Positions 28,505 through 38,219 of a stretch of DNA of 64,000 nt are shown piece by piece; position 1 is the first letter of the stretch, and every line of letters begins with the position of its first letter. The notes under the pieces are model-generated. The model was not told where the DNA came from. It did not search any database and was given only the letters and a program-made list of their open reading frames with translations. This DNA comes from DATJBF01 sp035515475. Lineage in GTDB: Bacteria > Verrucomicrobiota > Verrucomicrobiia > Palsa-1439. Location of the stretch: contig DATJBF010000027.1 in the NCBI GenBank assembly GCA_035515475.1, forward strand, positions 62,001 through 126,000, written 5' to 3'. A program made the translations under genes and the position numbers.

Positions 28505-29595
28505 ATCGACCGGGTCGCGGGCTCGAATACCTTCACCGGGCACAGACTGCACAGAAGCTCCTCCCACTGCGGCAGCACCATGGTCCAATCATGAAGCGTC
28601 GCCTTCGCGCGAGCGTTGCGCGACAGACGCTCCGCCAGCCTGCGTTCGGTGAACAAACGTCGCACAGCGGCCGCCATCGCCTCCGCAGAATTGGGCGGGA
28701 CCAACAGGGCATCCTCCCCGTCGCGCAGCAAGTACGGCAACCCACCGACGTTGGTGCTGACCACGCAAAGCCCGCACGCCATCGCTTCCAAAACGCTCAC
28801 CGGCGTATTGTCCACGTTTGCGGTGTTCAGGAAGATGTCGCCTCCGTCCAGCCACGCCGGCGTCTCCTCTTTCAGCACCGCGCCCGGGAGCGACAACCGA
28901 TCGAGCACTCCCAACTTCGCAGCCAGTTGCCGCGTCCGGTCCAAACTGCCATCCGCCTTGTTCGGGCCGATCATCGTCATCTGCAAATCAGGATAATCCC
29001 GAGCCAGAAGCCGCAACACTTGTGGAACCAGAATCGGGTTGTAGATTTCATGAAAGGCCCGCAGCCAGATCATTGACCGCCGTGGACGACGCCGCAGCCG
29101 GTAACGATAAGCGCTCAGATCCAACGCGTTGGGCAGAAGCTGCAGGTCCGCCCGATAGGCGGCCATCTGCTCGCGCAGATACTCTGACGGCGTCGTGACG
29201 ACATTCGCCGATCGCAGCAACCGCTCGACGCGCCGCGGCCGCTGGTGCGCGAACCGGGGCAGGTTCCCCCCATGCAAAACCAATACGTAGGGCTTCCGGA
29301 ACCTCCTCAGCGCGGCACAGGTCGCTTCCGCCCACAGAAACGCCGGCCCGCTGTATACATCGACTTGAGCCACCTGGAAGTCGTTCCGCCGGCACCAGAT
29401 GGTCGTCAGCATGTCCGACAGCCGGAGAATTCGCTGCGGTTTGTCCGACGTCGTCAGGACTCGCAGCCGATCCAGTTCCCCCAGATGCAAGGCCAGTTCC
29501 TCACACGCGCCGCGCGTGCCGACGGAGCCCGACAGGAAATTCCCCACGAGCAACACGCCAATCTTGCAGTCGTTGGTCAAAACCTGATCGTGCAT
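28501..29595 (-). CDS. Family 4 glycosyltransferase
   Basis: 364 aa from ATG 29595, chosen because AAAAGGTG lies about 10 bases upstream and conserved sequence (KIGVLLVGNFLSGSVGTRG) starts soon after. The open frame extends further but without conservation. GT-B fold with LVLHGGNLPRFA, VTTPSEYLREQMAAY, MIGPNKADGSLDRTRQLA and NTPVSVLEAMACGLCVVST. A 100-base gap (29596-29695) separates it from the Wzy-like gene, one of the larger gaps in this operon. It could hold an internal promoter, but none is obvious. Confidence 0.88.
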   Translation of the reverse strand: MHDQVLTNDCKIGVLLVGNFLSGSVGTRGACEELALHLGELDRLRVLTTSDKPQRILRLSDMLTTIWCRRNDFQVAQVDVYSGPAFLWAEATCAALRRFRKPYVLVLHGGNLPRFAHQRPRRVERLLRSANVVTTPSEYLREQMAAYRADLQLLPNALDLSAYRYRLRRRPRRSMIWLRAFHEIYNPILVPQVLRLLARDYPDLQMTMIGPNKADGSLDRTRQLAAKLGVLDRLSLPGAVLKEETPAWLDGGDIFLNTANVDNTPVSVLEAMACGLCVVSTNVGGLPYLLRDGEDALLVPPNSAEAMAAAVRRLFTERRLAERLSRNARAKATLHDWTMVLPQWEELLCSLCPVKVFEPATRSI

Positions 29596-29695
29596 CTTAC
29601 AGGCACCTTTTCCGTGGTCTGCGTTGATCAGCGGGCGCGCTGCCGTAGGCGGCGGTCCGCCAAGGTCGAATTCGTTAACGAGAAGGACATCACGC

Positions 29696-31189
29696 CTACG
29701 CCCGGTGCGGCGGCCCATCGAGAGCCCGCACTATCCTGTTCGGTCGCGCCAATCTCACGGGGCCTGAAACATGGCCCCGCCTTGCCGGGCGCTGGTCCGG
29801 CACCAAGGTGACGGCAGCCAACCCAAACACAAATGCGGGCAATACCATTCTCATGCCGTTGCCCGTCATGAAGCAGAAACTGTAGGTCACCAACGACGCC
29901 GCCACGGCCCGGCCCCGGTTCGTAACGGCGGCCAAGACGTTCCGGATGCCCATGACGACGAGCAACAAGGCGGCCACGCATCCCAAGCTGCCGTGCTCCG
30001 ACAACAACCGCGTGAATTCCGTATGCGCGGCGAATCCCTTGAAAAACCGTGCCCGTTCGTGCATGGCCTGACCGACCCCGATGCCGAAGATCGGATGCTC
30101 CTCCATAATCTTCAGATCCGCATCCATGATCTCGGCCCGACCCGTCAGATGTGTGTTTTCAAAGCGCGCGGAAAGCGCGCCGCCGGTGAATTCGTCCAGC
30201 CGCGGGTAAACCACGTAGTACGCCAGCAAGAACAACAGCACCAAGGCCACCGAGACTTGAAGCGCGGCGCGCAAGTGTTTCATCAGCAACAGGCAGGCGA
30301 TCGTGATACTGGTGGCCGCGTAATACACACCCGCCCGCGAAAACGTCAGCGCGCTCTGCATGGCAAACTCCAGCACGAGTCCAAAGAACAACACCTTGAG
30401 TTCCCACCGCAACTTGTTATCGAGCACGCATAAGAACGCCGCGACACAACCCATCCCCAACAGCGCCGATACCTGGTTCGCGCCGAACCCACCACTGGCC
30501 GCGGCGCTGGATTCGTGGCCGAACGTCACTTCGGTCGTTGCAAACCCCAGCAAAATAATGGCCACCATGCCCACAATCGGCGCGATGAATCCGACCATCA
30601 ACCGGAGAAATTGTCGGCGGGACAACTTCAATCCCCTGAAAAACACGACGCTCACCGCGAGCGCCAGCGGGCCCGAGAGATTGAAGCTCAGCATGTTCCG
30701 GGCTTCAGACAGGCTGACCTGCACTACAGTGATCAGCGCCGCGGGAATCAACAGCAGGAAATACAACGTTGGCAGTGGCGGAAATCTCAGGCGATGACTG
30801 CGCACCAACGCCACCACAAAGAGTAGCACCAACGCATACTTTCCATATTCCCAGAACACGGAAGCCCCGACGGCCCGCCAAATGATCTCACTGCCGGTGA
30901 TGTAGGCCCCGACGTAAGACACCTTCGCCACTTCGCGCCCGCTCCAGGCCCATTTGATCCCGATCGCCAAGGCCGCCAACGCGTGCAACGTGCCCACCGC
31001 CGGAACGAATTTCATCAACAGCGCCAGCGGCAGATGCAGACCGATGAACAGCGCCACCGCGACCCACGACATCCGCGAGGTCCTCAGAACGTGCCCCGCA
31101 CCAGTGGCACCAGTGGGATGAGGATCGCGTCGCGCCACGGCGCCGACCACCGGCACGCCCAAGCCCGGTCTCGTCTCCGCCTGATTCAT
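29696..31189 (-). CDS. O-antigen polymerase/ligase-like membrane protein (Wzy/WaaL family)
   Basis: 497 aa from ATG 31189, overlapping the stop of the upstream GT (ATGA). The longer upstream frame is out of context and rejected. Ten or more hydrophobic segments are visible (for example VAVALFIGLHLPLALL, ALVLLFVVALV, LLLIPAALITVV, VALVLLFLLAYYVVYP). A large periplasmic loop contains HLTGRAEIMDADLKIMEEHP and then IFGIGVGQAMHE, the 'P-xGxGxG' pattern of the Wzy_C/O-antigen ligase family. It either polymerises repeat units or joins glycan to an acceptor. The sequence does not decide between these, and no Wzx flippase gene is in the window. Confidence 0.85.
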   Translation of the reverse strand: MNQAETRPGLGVPVVGAVARRDPHPTGATGAGHVLRTSRMSWVAVALFIGLHLPLALLMKFVPAVGTLHALAALAIGIKWAWSGREVAKVSYVGAYITGSEIIWRAVGASVFWEYGKYALVLLFVVALVRSHRLRFPPLPTLYFLLLIPAALITVVQVSLSEARNMLSFNLSGPLALAVSVVFFRGLKLSRRQFLRLMVGFIAPIVGMVAIILLGFATTEVTFGHESSAAASGGFGANQVSALLGMGCVAAFLCVLDNKLRWELKVLFFGLVLEFAMQSALTFSRAGVYYAATSITIACLLLMKHLRAALQVSVALVLLFLLAYYVVYPRLDEFTGGALSARFENTHLTGRAEIMDADLKIMEEHPIFGIGVGQAMHERARFFKGFAAHTEFTRLLSEHGSLGCVAALLLVVMGIRNVLAAVTNRGRAVAASLVTYSFCFMTGNGMRMVLPAFVFGLAAVTLVPDQRPARRGHVSGPVRLARPNRIVRALDGPPHRA

Positions 31190-32310
31190 CGGGAAACACC
31201 CGCGCAGAATCTCTCTCGGTCCGCCAACGCCATCTCGTAAACCTCGGTGACCTGCTGGATCACCTTTTCGGAACTGTAGGCGCGCAATACCCGCGCGTTG
31301 AGTCTTCTGCCGAGTTCGCGTCGCTTTTCGGCGGACGCCAACAGTGTCGCGATGGCGTCGGCCAACTGTTTGGCGTCCCGCGGGGGAACCAATACTCCAC
31401 AGCGACCTCCGCTGAGCACCTCTTCGCATTGGCCCACCCGGGTGGCTATCACGGGCAAACGGGCCATGCCGTACTCCAGCAGCGCCAGTGGCAAACCTTC
31501 CGACGTGGAACTCAACACCCCCAGATCGCATCCCCGCAACACAGCGTTGACGTCATTGCGGGGACCAAGCACCGAGACGTTGCCCATGAGACCATTCTTT
31601 CCGATCTCGCCTTGAATCTGTTGAAAACAGGCCGTCTTCGTCCCGTGACCCAACAGAATCAAATGAGCGTCGGGCATTCGTCGGAGCACCAACCTCATCG
31701 CCTCCAGCAAATTCATGTGATCCTTCTGGGGACGGAAATTGGCGACGCACACGATTCTGAAACCACTCTGTCCCGGCAACACCGCCGGCTCCTCGCCGTC
31801 GGCTGGCACACAGACGAAATTCGGAATGTAACTCACGCGGTCGGCCGGCACGTGCAGCCGCTTCCGCGCCCAGGTCGCCAGCGGGTGGTTCACCGTGATC
31901 ACCGCAGTCACCCGCTTGGCAGCAAGACGGTAGATCCAAACCGGCCGTTCTTCCGTCGCGTAGCGCCCAAAATGGTCGTGCCAAATCACCAGCGGGTACG
32001 GGTCGATCATCGACGCCAAAGCCGACAGGAACAGCGACGTGCCGTGAGCGTGCAGGATCTGGATCTCGTTCTCGCGGATGTAAGTGACCAGCGTGCGCAC
32101 CGCCGCCGGGCGCAGCCGGCCCGTGCGCCGCAAGCAAATCCGGCCCACGTGCGGAAGAACAAAATCCGCCATCGGACCTTCGACCCGCGTCGCGCACACG
32201 TGACTGCGGTAGCCATCCGGCGGGAGTGCATTGGCCAAATTGACCGCCACGCGCTCCATCCCACCGGCTGCCAGCGAGTCACAGACCTGCAGAACACCGA
32301 TCCCGTTCAT
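31186..32310 (-). CDS. Family 4 glycosyltransferase
   Basis: 374 aa. ATG 32310 is preferred over an in-frame TTG two codons upstream; AGGTG lies about 11 bases before it. The start is inside the last 32 bases of the upstream GT gene. Motifs: LQVCDSLAAGGMERVAVNLA (typical N-terminus), ILHAHGTSLFLSAL, RIVCVANFRPQKDHMNLLEA, SEGLPLALLEYGMARLPVIA. Cytoplasmic or membrane-associated sugar transfer is expected. The sugar cannot be told from sequence. Confidence 0.9.
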   Translation of the reverse strand: MNGIGVLQVCDSLAAGGMERVAVNLANALPPDGYRSHVCATRVEGPMADFVLPHVGRICLRRTGRLRPAAVRTLVTYIRENEIQILHAHGTSLFLSALASMIDPYPLVIWHDHFGRYATEERPVWIYRLAAKRVTAVITVNHPLATWARKRLHVPADRVSYIPNFVCVPADGEEPAVLPGQSGFRIVCVANFRPQKDHMNLLEAMRLVLRRMPDAHLILLGHGTKTACFQQIQGEIGKNGLMGNVSVLGPRNDVNAVLRGCDLGVLSSTSEGLPLALLEYGMARLPVIATRVGQCEEVLSGGRCGVLVPPRDAKQLADAIATLLASAEKRRELGRRLNARVLRAYSSEKVIQQVTEVYEMALADRERFCAGVSR

Positions 32311-33502
32311 AACCAACCCGCACCTTCTGCGGCTGCGTAACCTTCAGCGAAGAAACCGATCCATCCCAATGACGATCCAGAAGCTCGCGCAGGGCTTCCC
32401 GCAAACCATCGAGCGAATACTGCCGCGCCCACATCGAAGCTTCCCGCCGCATGTCCTCAAATTCTCCAGGCCGCTCCGCGACGCGCTGGAGAGCATCGGC
32501 AATCTCCAGCGGCGTCCCCGTCTTCACGACGATTCCCCTGCCCTCAAGCATGCGGGGCACTTGGCCGTGCTCCACGCCGAGGCAAACCAGCCCGTAGCAC
32601 ATGCCCTCCGCAATCGCTTTCGGCCATCCTTCGGAATTCGCCGAGGGCAGCACGAGGCAGTGCGCCCACTCATACCACCGAAGGCTCGCCTCGAACGGCA
32701 CTGACCCGACGAACTCCACCAAATCGTGAAGCCCCAAATCTTCCGCCTGTTTCCGCAGAGCCGATTCCTCGGTGCCGCCGCCGACGAGCGCCAGTTCCAC
32801 GACAATGCCGCGCTCTACCAGAATTGCTGCCGCCTCAAGAAGCGCCCCGACGCGTTTCTCTTTTGCCAGGCGACCCGAGAACAGCACGCGGAGCGGCCGT
32901 CCGATCGTCTTTCTCTTCGCCACCTCGGTGGCGCGCTTGACCATTTGACTCGTCATCATCGACGTGAAAAACGCAATCACGTGCCGGGGTTCATTCGGCC
33001 AGTCGCCATAGACCGTCACCGGGCCACGCCACCAGCGGGAACGCAACACGCCTCGCTGCAGGCGGAGGGCGAACCGCTCGCCGGGGTACCCGTTCCATTG
33101 GCCCGCATATTTCGCCACGAGTCGGTGCGAAAACAGCGGCGCCAAGAGCACGCCCAGCAGGCCAAGGTTGCCGGGACAACGGACGTGGATGGCATCGGCG
33201 GCCCGCATGGCGCGGCTCAGATCACGGACCAGCAGTGGCAGAATCAAGATCTGTCTCATTTTCGCCGACCAATGGTCCCCCCCGGCTTCCCGCTGCGGCG
33301 CGATCGAGATATTGGCCCGCGTGAACGCCACCCAATCTCCCGGCGGCTGTTCATCGCGGCACGGCGCGGCAATCACCAACTCCGGGAACAGTTCTGCCCA
33401 TACGTCGATCTCGCGAGCATACGGACCGTAGGCATACAATTTCCCGCCGTGCCGGTAGTGCAACACGTGCGAGACAACCAGGAGCCGACGCAAACTACGC
33501 AT
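32279..33502 (-). CDS. Family 4 glycosyltransferase
   Basis: 407 aa from ATG 33502, overlapping the upstream TAG by eight bases (ATGCGTAG). N-terminal domain LLVVSHVLHYRHGGKLYAY and DAIHVRCPGNLGLLG. C-terminal GT-B half with RVLFSGRLAKEKRVGALLEA, LVGGGTEESALRKQAEDLGL and SEGWPKAIAEGMCYGLVCLG, which keeps an E-x7-E-like pair. The tail beyond the start of the next gene (VRVGYERDRCSAGL) is coded in the 32-base overlap. Confidence 0.88.
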   Translation of the reverse strand: MRSLRRLLVVSHVLHYRHGGKLYAYGPYAREIDVWAELFPELVIAAPCRDEQPPGDWVAFTRANISIAPQREAGGDHWSAKMRQILILPLLVRDLSRAMRAADAIHVRCPGNLGLLGVLLAPLFSHRLVAKYAGQWNGYPGERFALRLQRGVLRSRWWRGPVTVYGDWPNEPRHVIAFFTSMMTSQMVKRATEVAKRKTIGRPLRVLFSGRLAKEKRVGALLEAAAILVERGIVVELALVGGGTEESALRKQAEDLGLHDLVEFVGSVPFEASLRWYEWAHCLVLPSANSEGWPKAIAEGMCYGLVCLGVEHGQVPRMLEGRGIVVKTGTPLEIADALQRVAERPGEFEDMRREASMWARQYSLDGLREALRELLDRHWDGSVSSLKVTQPQKVRVGYERDRCSAGL

Positions 33503-34712
33503 GCTCGTTTCCTTCCAGGCAGCGCCGGTAAAATGCTTCGTTGCGCTGGGCAACCTTCTCCAGGGAAAACAATTCAACGGCCCGCGTCCGCGCCCGAGCC
33601 CCCATCTGGCGACGCAGCTGCGGGTCCTTGAGCAGCGAGATCACAGCCTCCGCGATGGACGCCGGCGAGAACGGATCGCACAACAGGCCCGAGACGCCGT
33701 GCTCCACGACTTCTTTCGCCGGTCCCGTGTTGCCGATGACCAACCCTTTGCCCATCGCCAGACCTTCGATCAAAGCGATCCCGATGGCCTCCATGTGGGA
33801 CGGATAAACCAGGACTTCGGCCCGGGCCAGCATCTCCGGGAGAGAAGCATGTTCCACCGGCCCCCGGAACTTGATGTGATCCTTTATGGTGACGGGAATC
33901 AATGAGCGAAGCTGGTCGATAAACGAGGCCCCCGTTTGCGGATCCAGTGAGTCGCGACCCACCAACCAGAGTTGTGCCTCGGGAACCGACTCCACGATTC
34001 GCGGCATGGCCTGCACCAACTGGCGAACCCCTTTCTTTTCGCACAGAGTGCCGACGAAGATGATCAACCCCCGCTGTTCGGGTATGTCCGAGCGAGGACG
34101 GAATTGCATGACGTTCACCGCGTTTGGCAGCACTTCGACGGGCCGCTGACCCAGGCCCAACAGCTTCCGCGTCGTTTCCGCAACGAACTCGCTCACTCCA
34201 CACAGGTGGTCCGCCCGGCGAAAGGACCGCTTCTCCAGCCAACTCCGCCATAGCCGGGGCTGTTTCCCCAGCGTGGTGTAGAAGAAATGATGACCGCCGT
34301 GCATCCGAATGATCTTCACCGCCAACGGGAACCCCCGGAGCAATGCCAGGCTGTTCTCCGGTCCCTCGATGATGTCGATCGGCGACTGGGCGTCGACGTT
34401 TCCCAGTTCCCGCGTGAGGCGCCGGCCATTGATGACCAGTCCCATTCCCCGGATGCGTGCATGGGCCAGTCGGACCACGCTGACACCGTGGTCGTCTTCC
34501 CGCACATCTTCGCGCTGCTGGTGGAAACCGACGACCGTCACCTTGTGGCCGCGGGCGGCCAGCGTACGGGCCATCGTCTGCGTGAAACTACCGATTCCGC
34601 CGTGCGGCACGGGTGGGTATTCGTTGCACAAAAAGACGATGTGCATCGGGGCGGTCCTGCCGGGCGACGCGTCACGGCCGGCGGCCGTCGCAGTTGTCAA
34701 ACTGCTAACCAT
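33495..34712 (-). CDS. Family 4 glycosyltransferase
   Basis: 405 aa from ATG 34712, which overlaps the upstream TAG by eight bases, as in the neighbouring pair, with GGTGA just upstream. ATG 34646 (MHIVFLCNEYPPVPHGG) is a good alternative, as conserved sequence begins there. Motifs: HGGIGSFTQTMARTLAARGH, DIIEGPENSLALL, LIIFVGTLCEKKGVRQLV, MEAIGIALIEGLAMGKGLVI. GT-B enzyme of the repeat-unit assembly set. Confidence 0.9.
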   Translation of the reverse strand: MVSSLTTATAAGRDASPGRTAPMHIVFLCNEYPPVPHGGIGSFTQTMARTLAARGHKVTVVGFHQQREDVREDDHGVSVVRLAHARIRGMGLVINGRRLTRELGNVDAQSPIDIIEGPENSLALLRGFPLAVKIIRMHGGHHFFYTTLGKQPRLWRSWLEKRSFRRADHLCGVSEFVAETTRKLLGLGQRPVEVLPNAVNVMQFRPRSDIPEQRGLIIFVGTLCEKKGVRQLVQAMPRIVESVPEAQLWLVGRDSLDPQTGASFIDQLRSLIPVTIKDHIKFRGPVEHASLPEMLARAEVLVYPSHMEAIGIALIEGLAMGKGLVIGNTGPAKEVVEHGVSGLLCDPFSPASIAEAVISLLKDPQLRRQMGARARTRAVELFSLEKVAQRNEAFYRRCLEGNEHA

Positions 34713-35685
34713 GGCTCACCGTCCGAGCCGGTCGCACCAATGCCAAGCCCTCAGCCCCTCCACGGGCGGCTTCACGATCCCCCGCCGGTGGCCAACTGAA
34801 CTTCGGGCCGTCCTTGACCCGGCTCAGGGCTTCGTGGTACGCGCGAAATACACTCAGCCATCTTCCCCCGATGAGACGCGGGGTCAACCAGTGCCGCGAC
34901 GGGCGACAATAGTCCCACAACGTCCGCCACAACAACAGTCGGCGGTACCGCAACCAACGATGCGTGAACTGGAAGTAAAACAGATTGGTCGTCGACCACG
35001 CGAGCCCCAGTTCCGGCGATCGCGAACCATTCCCGCGCACCATCAAATGGAGAACCTGAGGTCCATTGTGGTGGACGACACGAAAGCCTTTCCGCACCAT
35101 GCGGAGCGCCAAATCAACGTCGTCGCGCGTTCCATAAAGCTGTTCGTCAAAACCGCCCACATCCACCAGCGCCGACCGGGTCGCCGCGAAATTGGCGCTA
35201 CAGATGACGTGGGTCTCGATGATTCCGTCGTAGGCCTGGTAATTTGGCCCGCCCGGTCGCTGAATCGGAATCGGGTGCAGGAGTTTGGGTGCCTGGCTCA
35301 GTTTCTCCCCCGGTATGAGCACGACCCCGTTAACCCCATCCGCCGCGCTGTCCCGAAAGGCAGCGACATATTTCTCGAGCAGGCTCGGACCGAACTCGAC
35401 GTCGTCGTCCAGAAACAGCACAATGTCGCCACTGCATCGCATCAGCGCCTCGTTCCGCTGGCGCGACGCGTTCCCCCGTCCCACGTACCGCAAGTAATAC
35501 AACCAATCTGGATAACCGGCGACCTGCGAATCCGTAAGCTGCTCGACCAACGGCGACGCGTCGACGACGAATACTTCGTGCGGTTGGTAAACTTGGGGCA
35601 CCAACTGATCCAGCACCTTCAGCAGATGACTGCGACGGCGGTAGCTGGCAATGACGACTGATACCGTGGGAGCCTCAGGCAACAT
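34705..35685 (-). CDS. Family 2 glycosyltransferase
   Basis: 326 aa. GT-A features: TVSVVIASYRRRSHLLKVLD, EVFVVDASPL, DIVLFLDDDVEFGPSLL (DXD-type), ICSANFAATRSALVDVGGFD and TRDDVDLALRMVRKG. The C-terminal 90 residues (Trp/Arg-rich, then PARTVSHG) are not recognised. It overlaps the next gene by eight bases and has a 48-base gap upstream to the GNAT gene. Confidence 0.88.
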   Translation of the reverse strand: MLPEAPTVSVVIASYRRRSHLLKVLDQLVPQVYQPHEVFVVDASPLVEQLTDSQVAGYPDWLYYLRYVGRGNASRQRNEALMRCSGDIVLFLDDDVEFGPSLLEKYVAAFRDSAADGVNGVVLIPGEKLSQAPKLLHPIPIQRPGGPNYQAYDGIIETHVICSANFAATRSALVDVGGFDEQLYGTRDDVDLALRMVRKGFRVVHHNGPQVLHLMVRGNGSRSPELGLAWSTTNLFYFQFTHRWLRYRRLLLWRTLWDYCRPSRHWLTPRLIGGRWLSVFRAYHEALSRVKDGPKFSWPPAGDREAARGGAEGLALVRPARTVSHG

Positions 35686-35733
35686 GGGGATTTGTCTCGT
35701 TCCCGTGGATCTGGTTTCCGAAATCGTGGCCCG

Positions 35734-36726
35734 CTACACCCCGCTGGCCCCGCCGGCCAGGTACGTCCAATTCTCGCGGTCGCATCCGTGGAGCAAGAGT
35801 TTGTCGACCAGATCCGGTCGGCCACGCATCAATACCGGCGCGTCTGGATACCGCCACGCGCCGTACGTGGCCAACACCTTGTCCAATCTCCTGCTGGTCG
35901 TGAACGACTCGATGTACACGCAATTCGCCTTCCGACTTTCTTCGATGAATGCCTTCCACGCCTCTACTGAGAATTGCCGACGCCCCGCCGTGAACAGAAT
36001 CCGCCGTCGGCACCCACTGCCGGGAAACCAGTCGTCGACATAGATAATTTCCAAACCGTCCACCTGCCACGACCCGCCCGTCCGGGAAACGTCCGGCCGG
36101 ATCGGCTGGCTCAGAACCCATCGACATTGCTCCCGGGCGTTAACGAAATGAGCGACGCGGCGTCGCCCACCGCCGTTGGTACCGATCTGACTGGAAGACG
36201 ACATCGCTTGGACTTTCGTGTACGCGCTCCGCTGAAGTCCGAGCAGGACGTTCGCCGTCGCTTTGACGAAATACCTTGTGCGCGACCGCTCGTAATCAAA
36301 CCGCCGCAACACGAGGCGGCGACGCGATTGGAAGCCAACCGGCTGATAACCACCCGCCAGACAAATCGCCCGGGCTTTCTCGGGTCCCGGGTGGCCCAAG
36401 ATCAGCGGGAAACTGTCCGACAGCGCGTGCAGCATCCGCGTTCCCAGTCCACTGGTCCGGACACGGGCCGTCACATACCAGTCCGCGAACCAACCACACC
36501 GGGCGGTTTGACAATCGGGCAACACCAGGTCGCGAACGACGAGACCGAAGCATCCGGCGGGTTCCCCGCGAAGCGTGGCCACTACGCCCCGAAAAGAGCC
36601 GTTGCTGAAGCTCGGGGCGTACTTCCACTGCGTATAGGACGGTAGCGTGTCGTTGCGCTCCTGCAACAGCCGCACGACAATGTCCAGGTTGGCCGGGCCA
36701 ATCGGTTCGATCGTGATCTCGTCCAT
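35734..36726 (-). CDS. GNAT-family acyltransferase-like protein
   Basis: 330 aa. The N-terminal half resembles GNAT domains: DIVVRLLQERNDTLPSYTQWKY, GEPAGCFGLVVRDL, GWFADWYVTARVRTSGLGTRML (acyl-CoA/phosphopantetheine-binding loop region). The layout matches the GNAT part of the ACP-GNAT fusion at 46730-48094 (LxWxY start, W-ADW/ANW strand, GLG loop). The C-terminal 150 residues include IIYVDDWFPGSGCRRR and are not recognised. Likely role: N- or O-acylation of a sugar in the locus. ATG 36726 is one base after the upstream TAG. Confidence 0.72.
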   Translation of the reverse strand: MDEITIEPIGPANLDIVVRLLQERNDTLPSYTQWKYAPSFSNGSFRGVVATLRGEPAGCFGLVVRDLVLPDCQTARCGWFADWYVTARVRTSGLGTRMLHALSDSFPLILGHPGPEKARAICLAGGYQPVGFQSRRRLVLRRFDYERSRTRYFVKATANVLLGLQRSAYTKVQAMSSSSQIGTNGGGRRRVAHFVNAREQCRWVLSQPIRPDVSRTGGSWQVDGLEIIYVDDWFPGSGCRRRILFTAGRRQFSVEAWKAFIEESRKANCVYIESFTTSRRLDKVLATYGAWRYPDAPVLMRGRPDLVDKLLLHGCDRENWTYLAGGASGV

Positions 36727-36727
36727 C

Positions 36728-38179
36728 CTAGGAAGTCACATTGAGAATTGGTTGTCGGCCCGGAGTCGCTCGCGTGTTGACCAGATTGATCACCCTATCG
36801 GCAATCCGTTGGGCTGCATTCCCGTCCACGCGACCGCACACGCGCGCCACCAAGCAGGCCCGTTCCTTCCGCAACGCGCCGCGGTCGGCCACCGCGCGGC
36901 CCAATTGATCCATCAGCTCCGACATGCTCGTGGCCAGCGGGGCCGCCTTGCTCTCCATAATCGGCCGGTAGTGATGAGAAAAATGCGATTCGCGATAGAA
37001 TCGGTCTTCGGCCGAGCCCGCGCGGGGATGAAACCCGACGCAGATGATCGGGGTGTCCACGACGGCACTGTCCAAGGCCGTGCTCGACCCCATGGTGAGG
37101 GTCGCGTCGGCATAACGCAGCGTGTTGGCCAGCAGCGCCAGCTCATCGCAAGAAGGCGTCCCCCAAAACGCGGCGTGGCGCCCCTGCGACCACGGACGGC
37201 TGAGCCGGACGGCGTCGAATTGCTTTTGGAGCGGTTCCCACCGTTGATAGTCGTCGAGCGGATGCAGGCGCAGAATCCACTGGTGACGTCGAAACCGGGG
37301 ATCGGCGGACGCCTCGCGCAGCACGGCCGCGATCAATTCTGGTTCGCCGGGCGTCATCGCGTGGTGGTTGGCACAATGGAGGAAATACGGGCGTTGGGAA
37401 TCGATTCCCAGCACTTGCGCCGTGCGCTTCCGCGTCCAGCGAAAATCCTCGCGGACGTGAAAATCGAATTGGGGCGTGCCGGTCACCGTGATCTGGTTTT
37501 CGGAGATACCGTAAAATCTTCGCAACTCGTCGGCCATCGCCTCCTGCCAGACGAGAAAATGGCCGAAATGCTTCGTCGGGATGTAGCCGCGCGTGGTCAG
37601 ATTGTCGAACGACAAGATGTGCGTCGCGATGGGGATGTGCAGCGCATGCATGGCGCGGAACAAGGCCCACTCCCAGTTCACCACGTGGCTGGTGGACAGC
37701 CCAAAGATCGGCTTGGTTTTCTGCAGCACGTCCCAGGTGCGACGCGGAATCATTCGCTGGTAGGCTGCGTCCTCGTTTCGCTCCAGCCAACTGAACAAGC
37801 GCGGGTTGGAAGCGAGTAGTCCGATCCCCTGGTAGACGGCTTCGCTGATTCGATGGCGCGCGTTCCCATTTTTCCCGTTCACCGTTCGTTTGGTCCAGTC
37901 GCCGAAAATCTGGTCTGAGGGCGTTGGGTGCCGCCGCGCGTGCGCGGCCTTGAGCGCTTTCATGAGCCGACTGTGCGGCGCGGTCTCCCGGGGATGATCG
38001 AGGATCCAGAGATCGTCCCGATCAATCCCCTCGCGCAGTAAATCTGCCTGTCCGTCTTCAGGCGCGGCAAGAATGACCCGGAAATCGCGGGACAGTTCGT
38101 CGTAAAGTCCCGAGCGCAGCACGTTGCGAACGCCCCACACCAAGGGGAGCGAAACGACGATTGTCGGTTTTGACTTCAT
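36728..38179 (-). CDS. Surface-carbohydrate biosynthesis protein with GT-B-like fold
   Basis: 483 aa. It begins TIVVSLPLVWGVRNVLRSGL and continues with YDELSRDFRVILAAPEDGQ, ITVTGTPQFDFHVREDF, PYFLHCANHHAMTPGEPELI, WILRLHPLDDYQRW and DATLTMGSSTALDSAVVDTPIICVG. The last segment is like the donor-binding half of CDP-glycerol glycerophosphotransferase/UDP-GlcNAc 2-epimerase-like GT-B proteins. No membrane segment or signal peptide is seen. A glycosyl- or glycerophospho-transferase role is inferred from fold and neighbours only. It abuts the downstream GNAT gene. Confidence 0.65.
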   Translation of the reverse strand: MKSKPTIVVSLPLVWGVRNVLRSGLYDELSRDFRVILAAPEDGQADLLREGIDRDDLWILDHPRETAPHSRLMKALKAAHARRHPTPSDQIFGDWTKRTVNGKNGNARHRISEAVYQGIGLLASNPRLFSWLERNEDAAYQRMIPRRTWDVLQKTKPIFGLSTSHVVNWEWALFRAMHALHIPIATHILSFDNLTTRGYIPTKHFGHFLVWQEAMADELRRFYGISENQITVTGTPQFDFHVREDFRWTRKRTAQVLGIDSQRPYFLHCANHHAMTPGEPELIAAVLREASADPRFRRHQWILRLHPLDDYQRWEPLQKQFDAVRLSRPWSQGRHAAFWGTPSCDELALLANTLRYADATLTMGSSTALDSAVVDTPIICVGFHPRAGSAEDRFYRESHFSHHYRPIMESKAAPLATSMSELMDQLGRAVADRGALRKERACLVARVCGRVDGNAAQRIADRVINLVNTRATPGRQPILNVTS

Positions 38180-38219
38180 GGCCTCGGAGGAACCACGCCC
38201 GCCCGGGTCGATTGCGGCA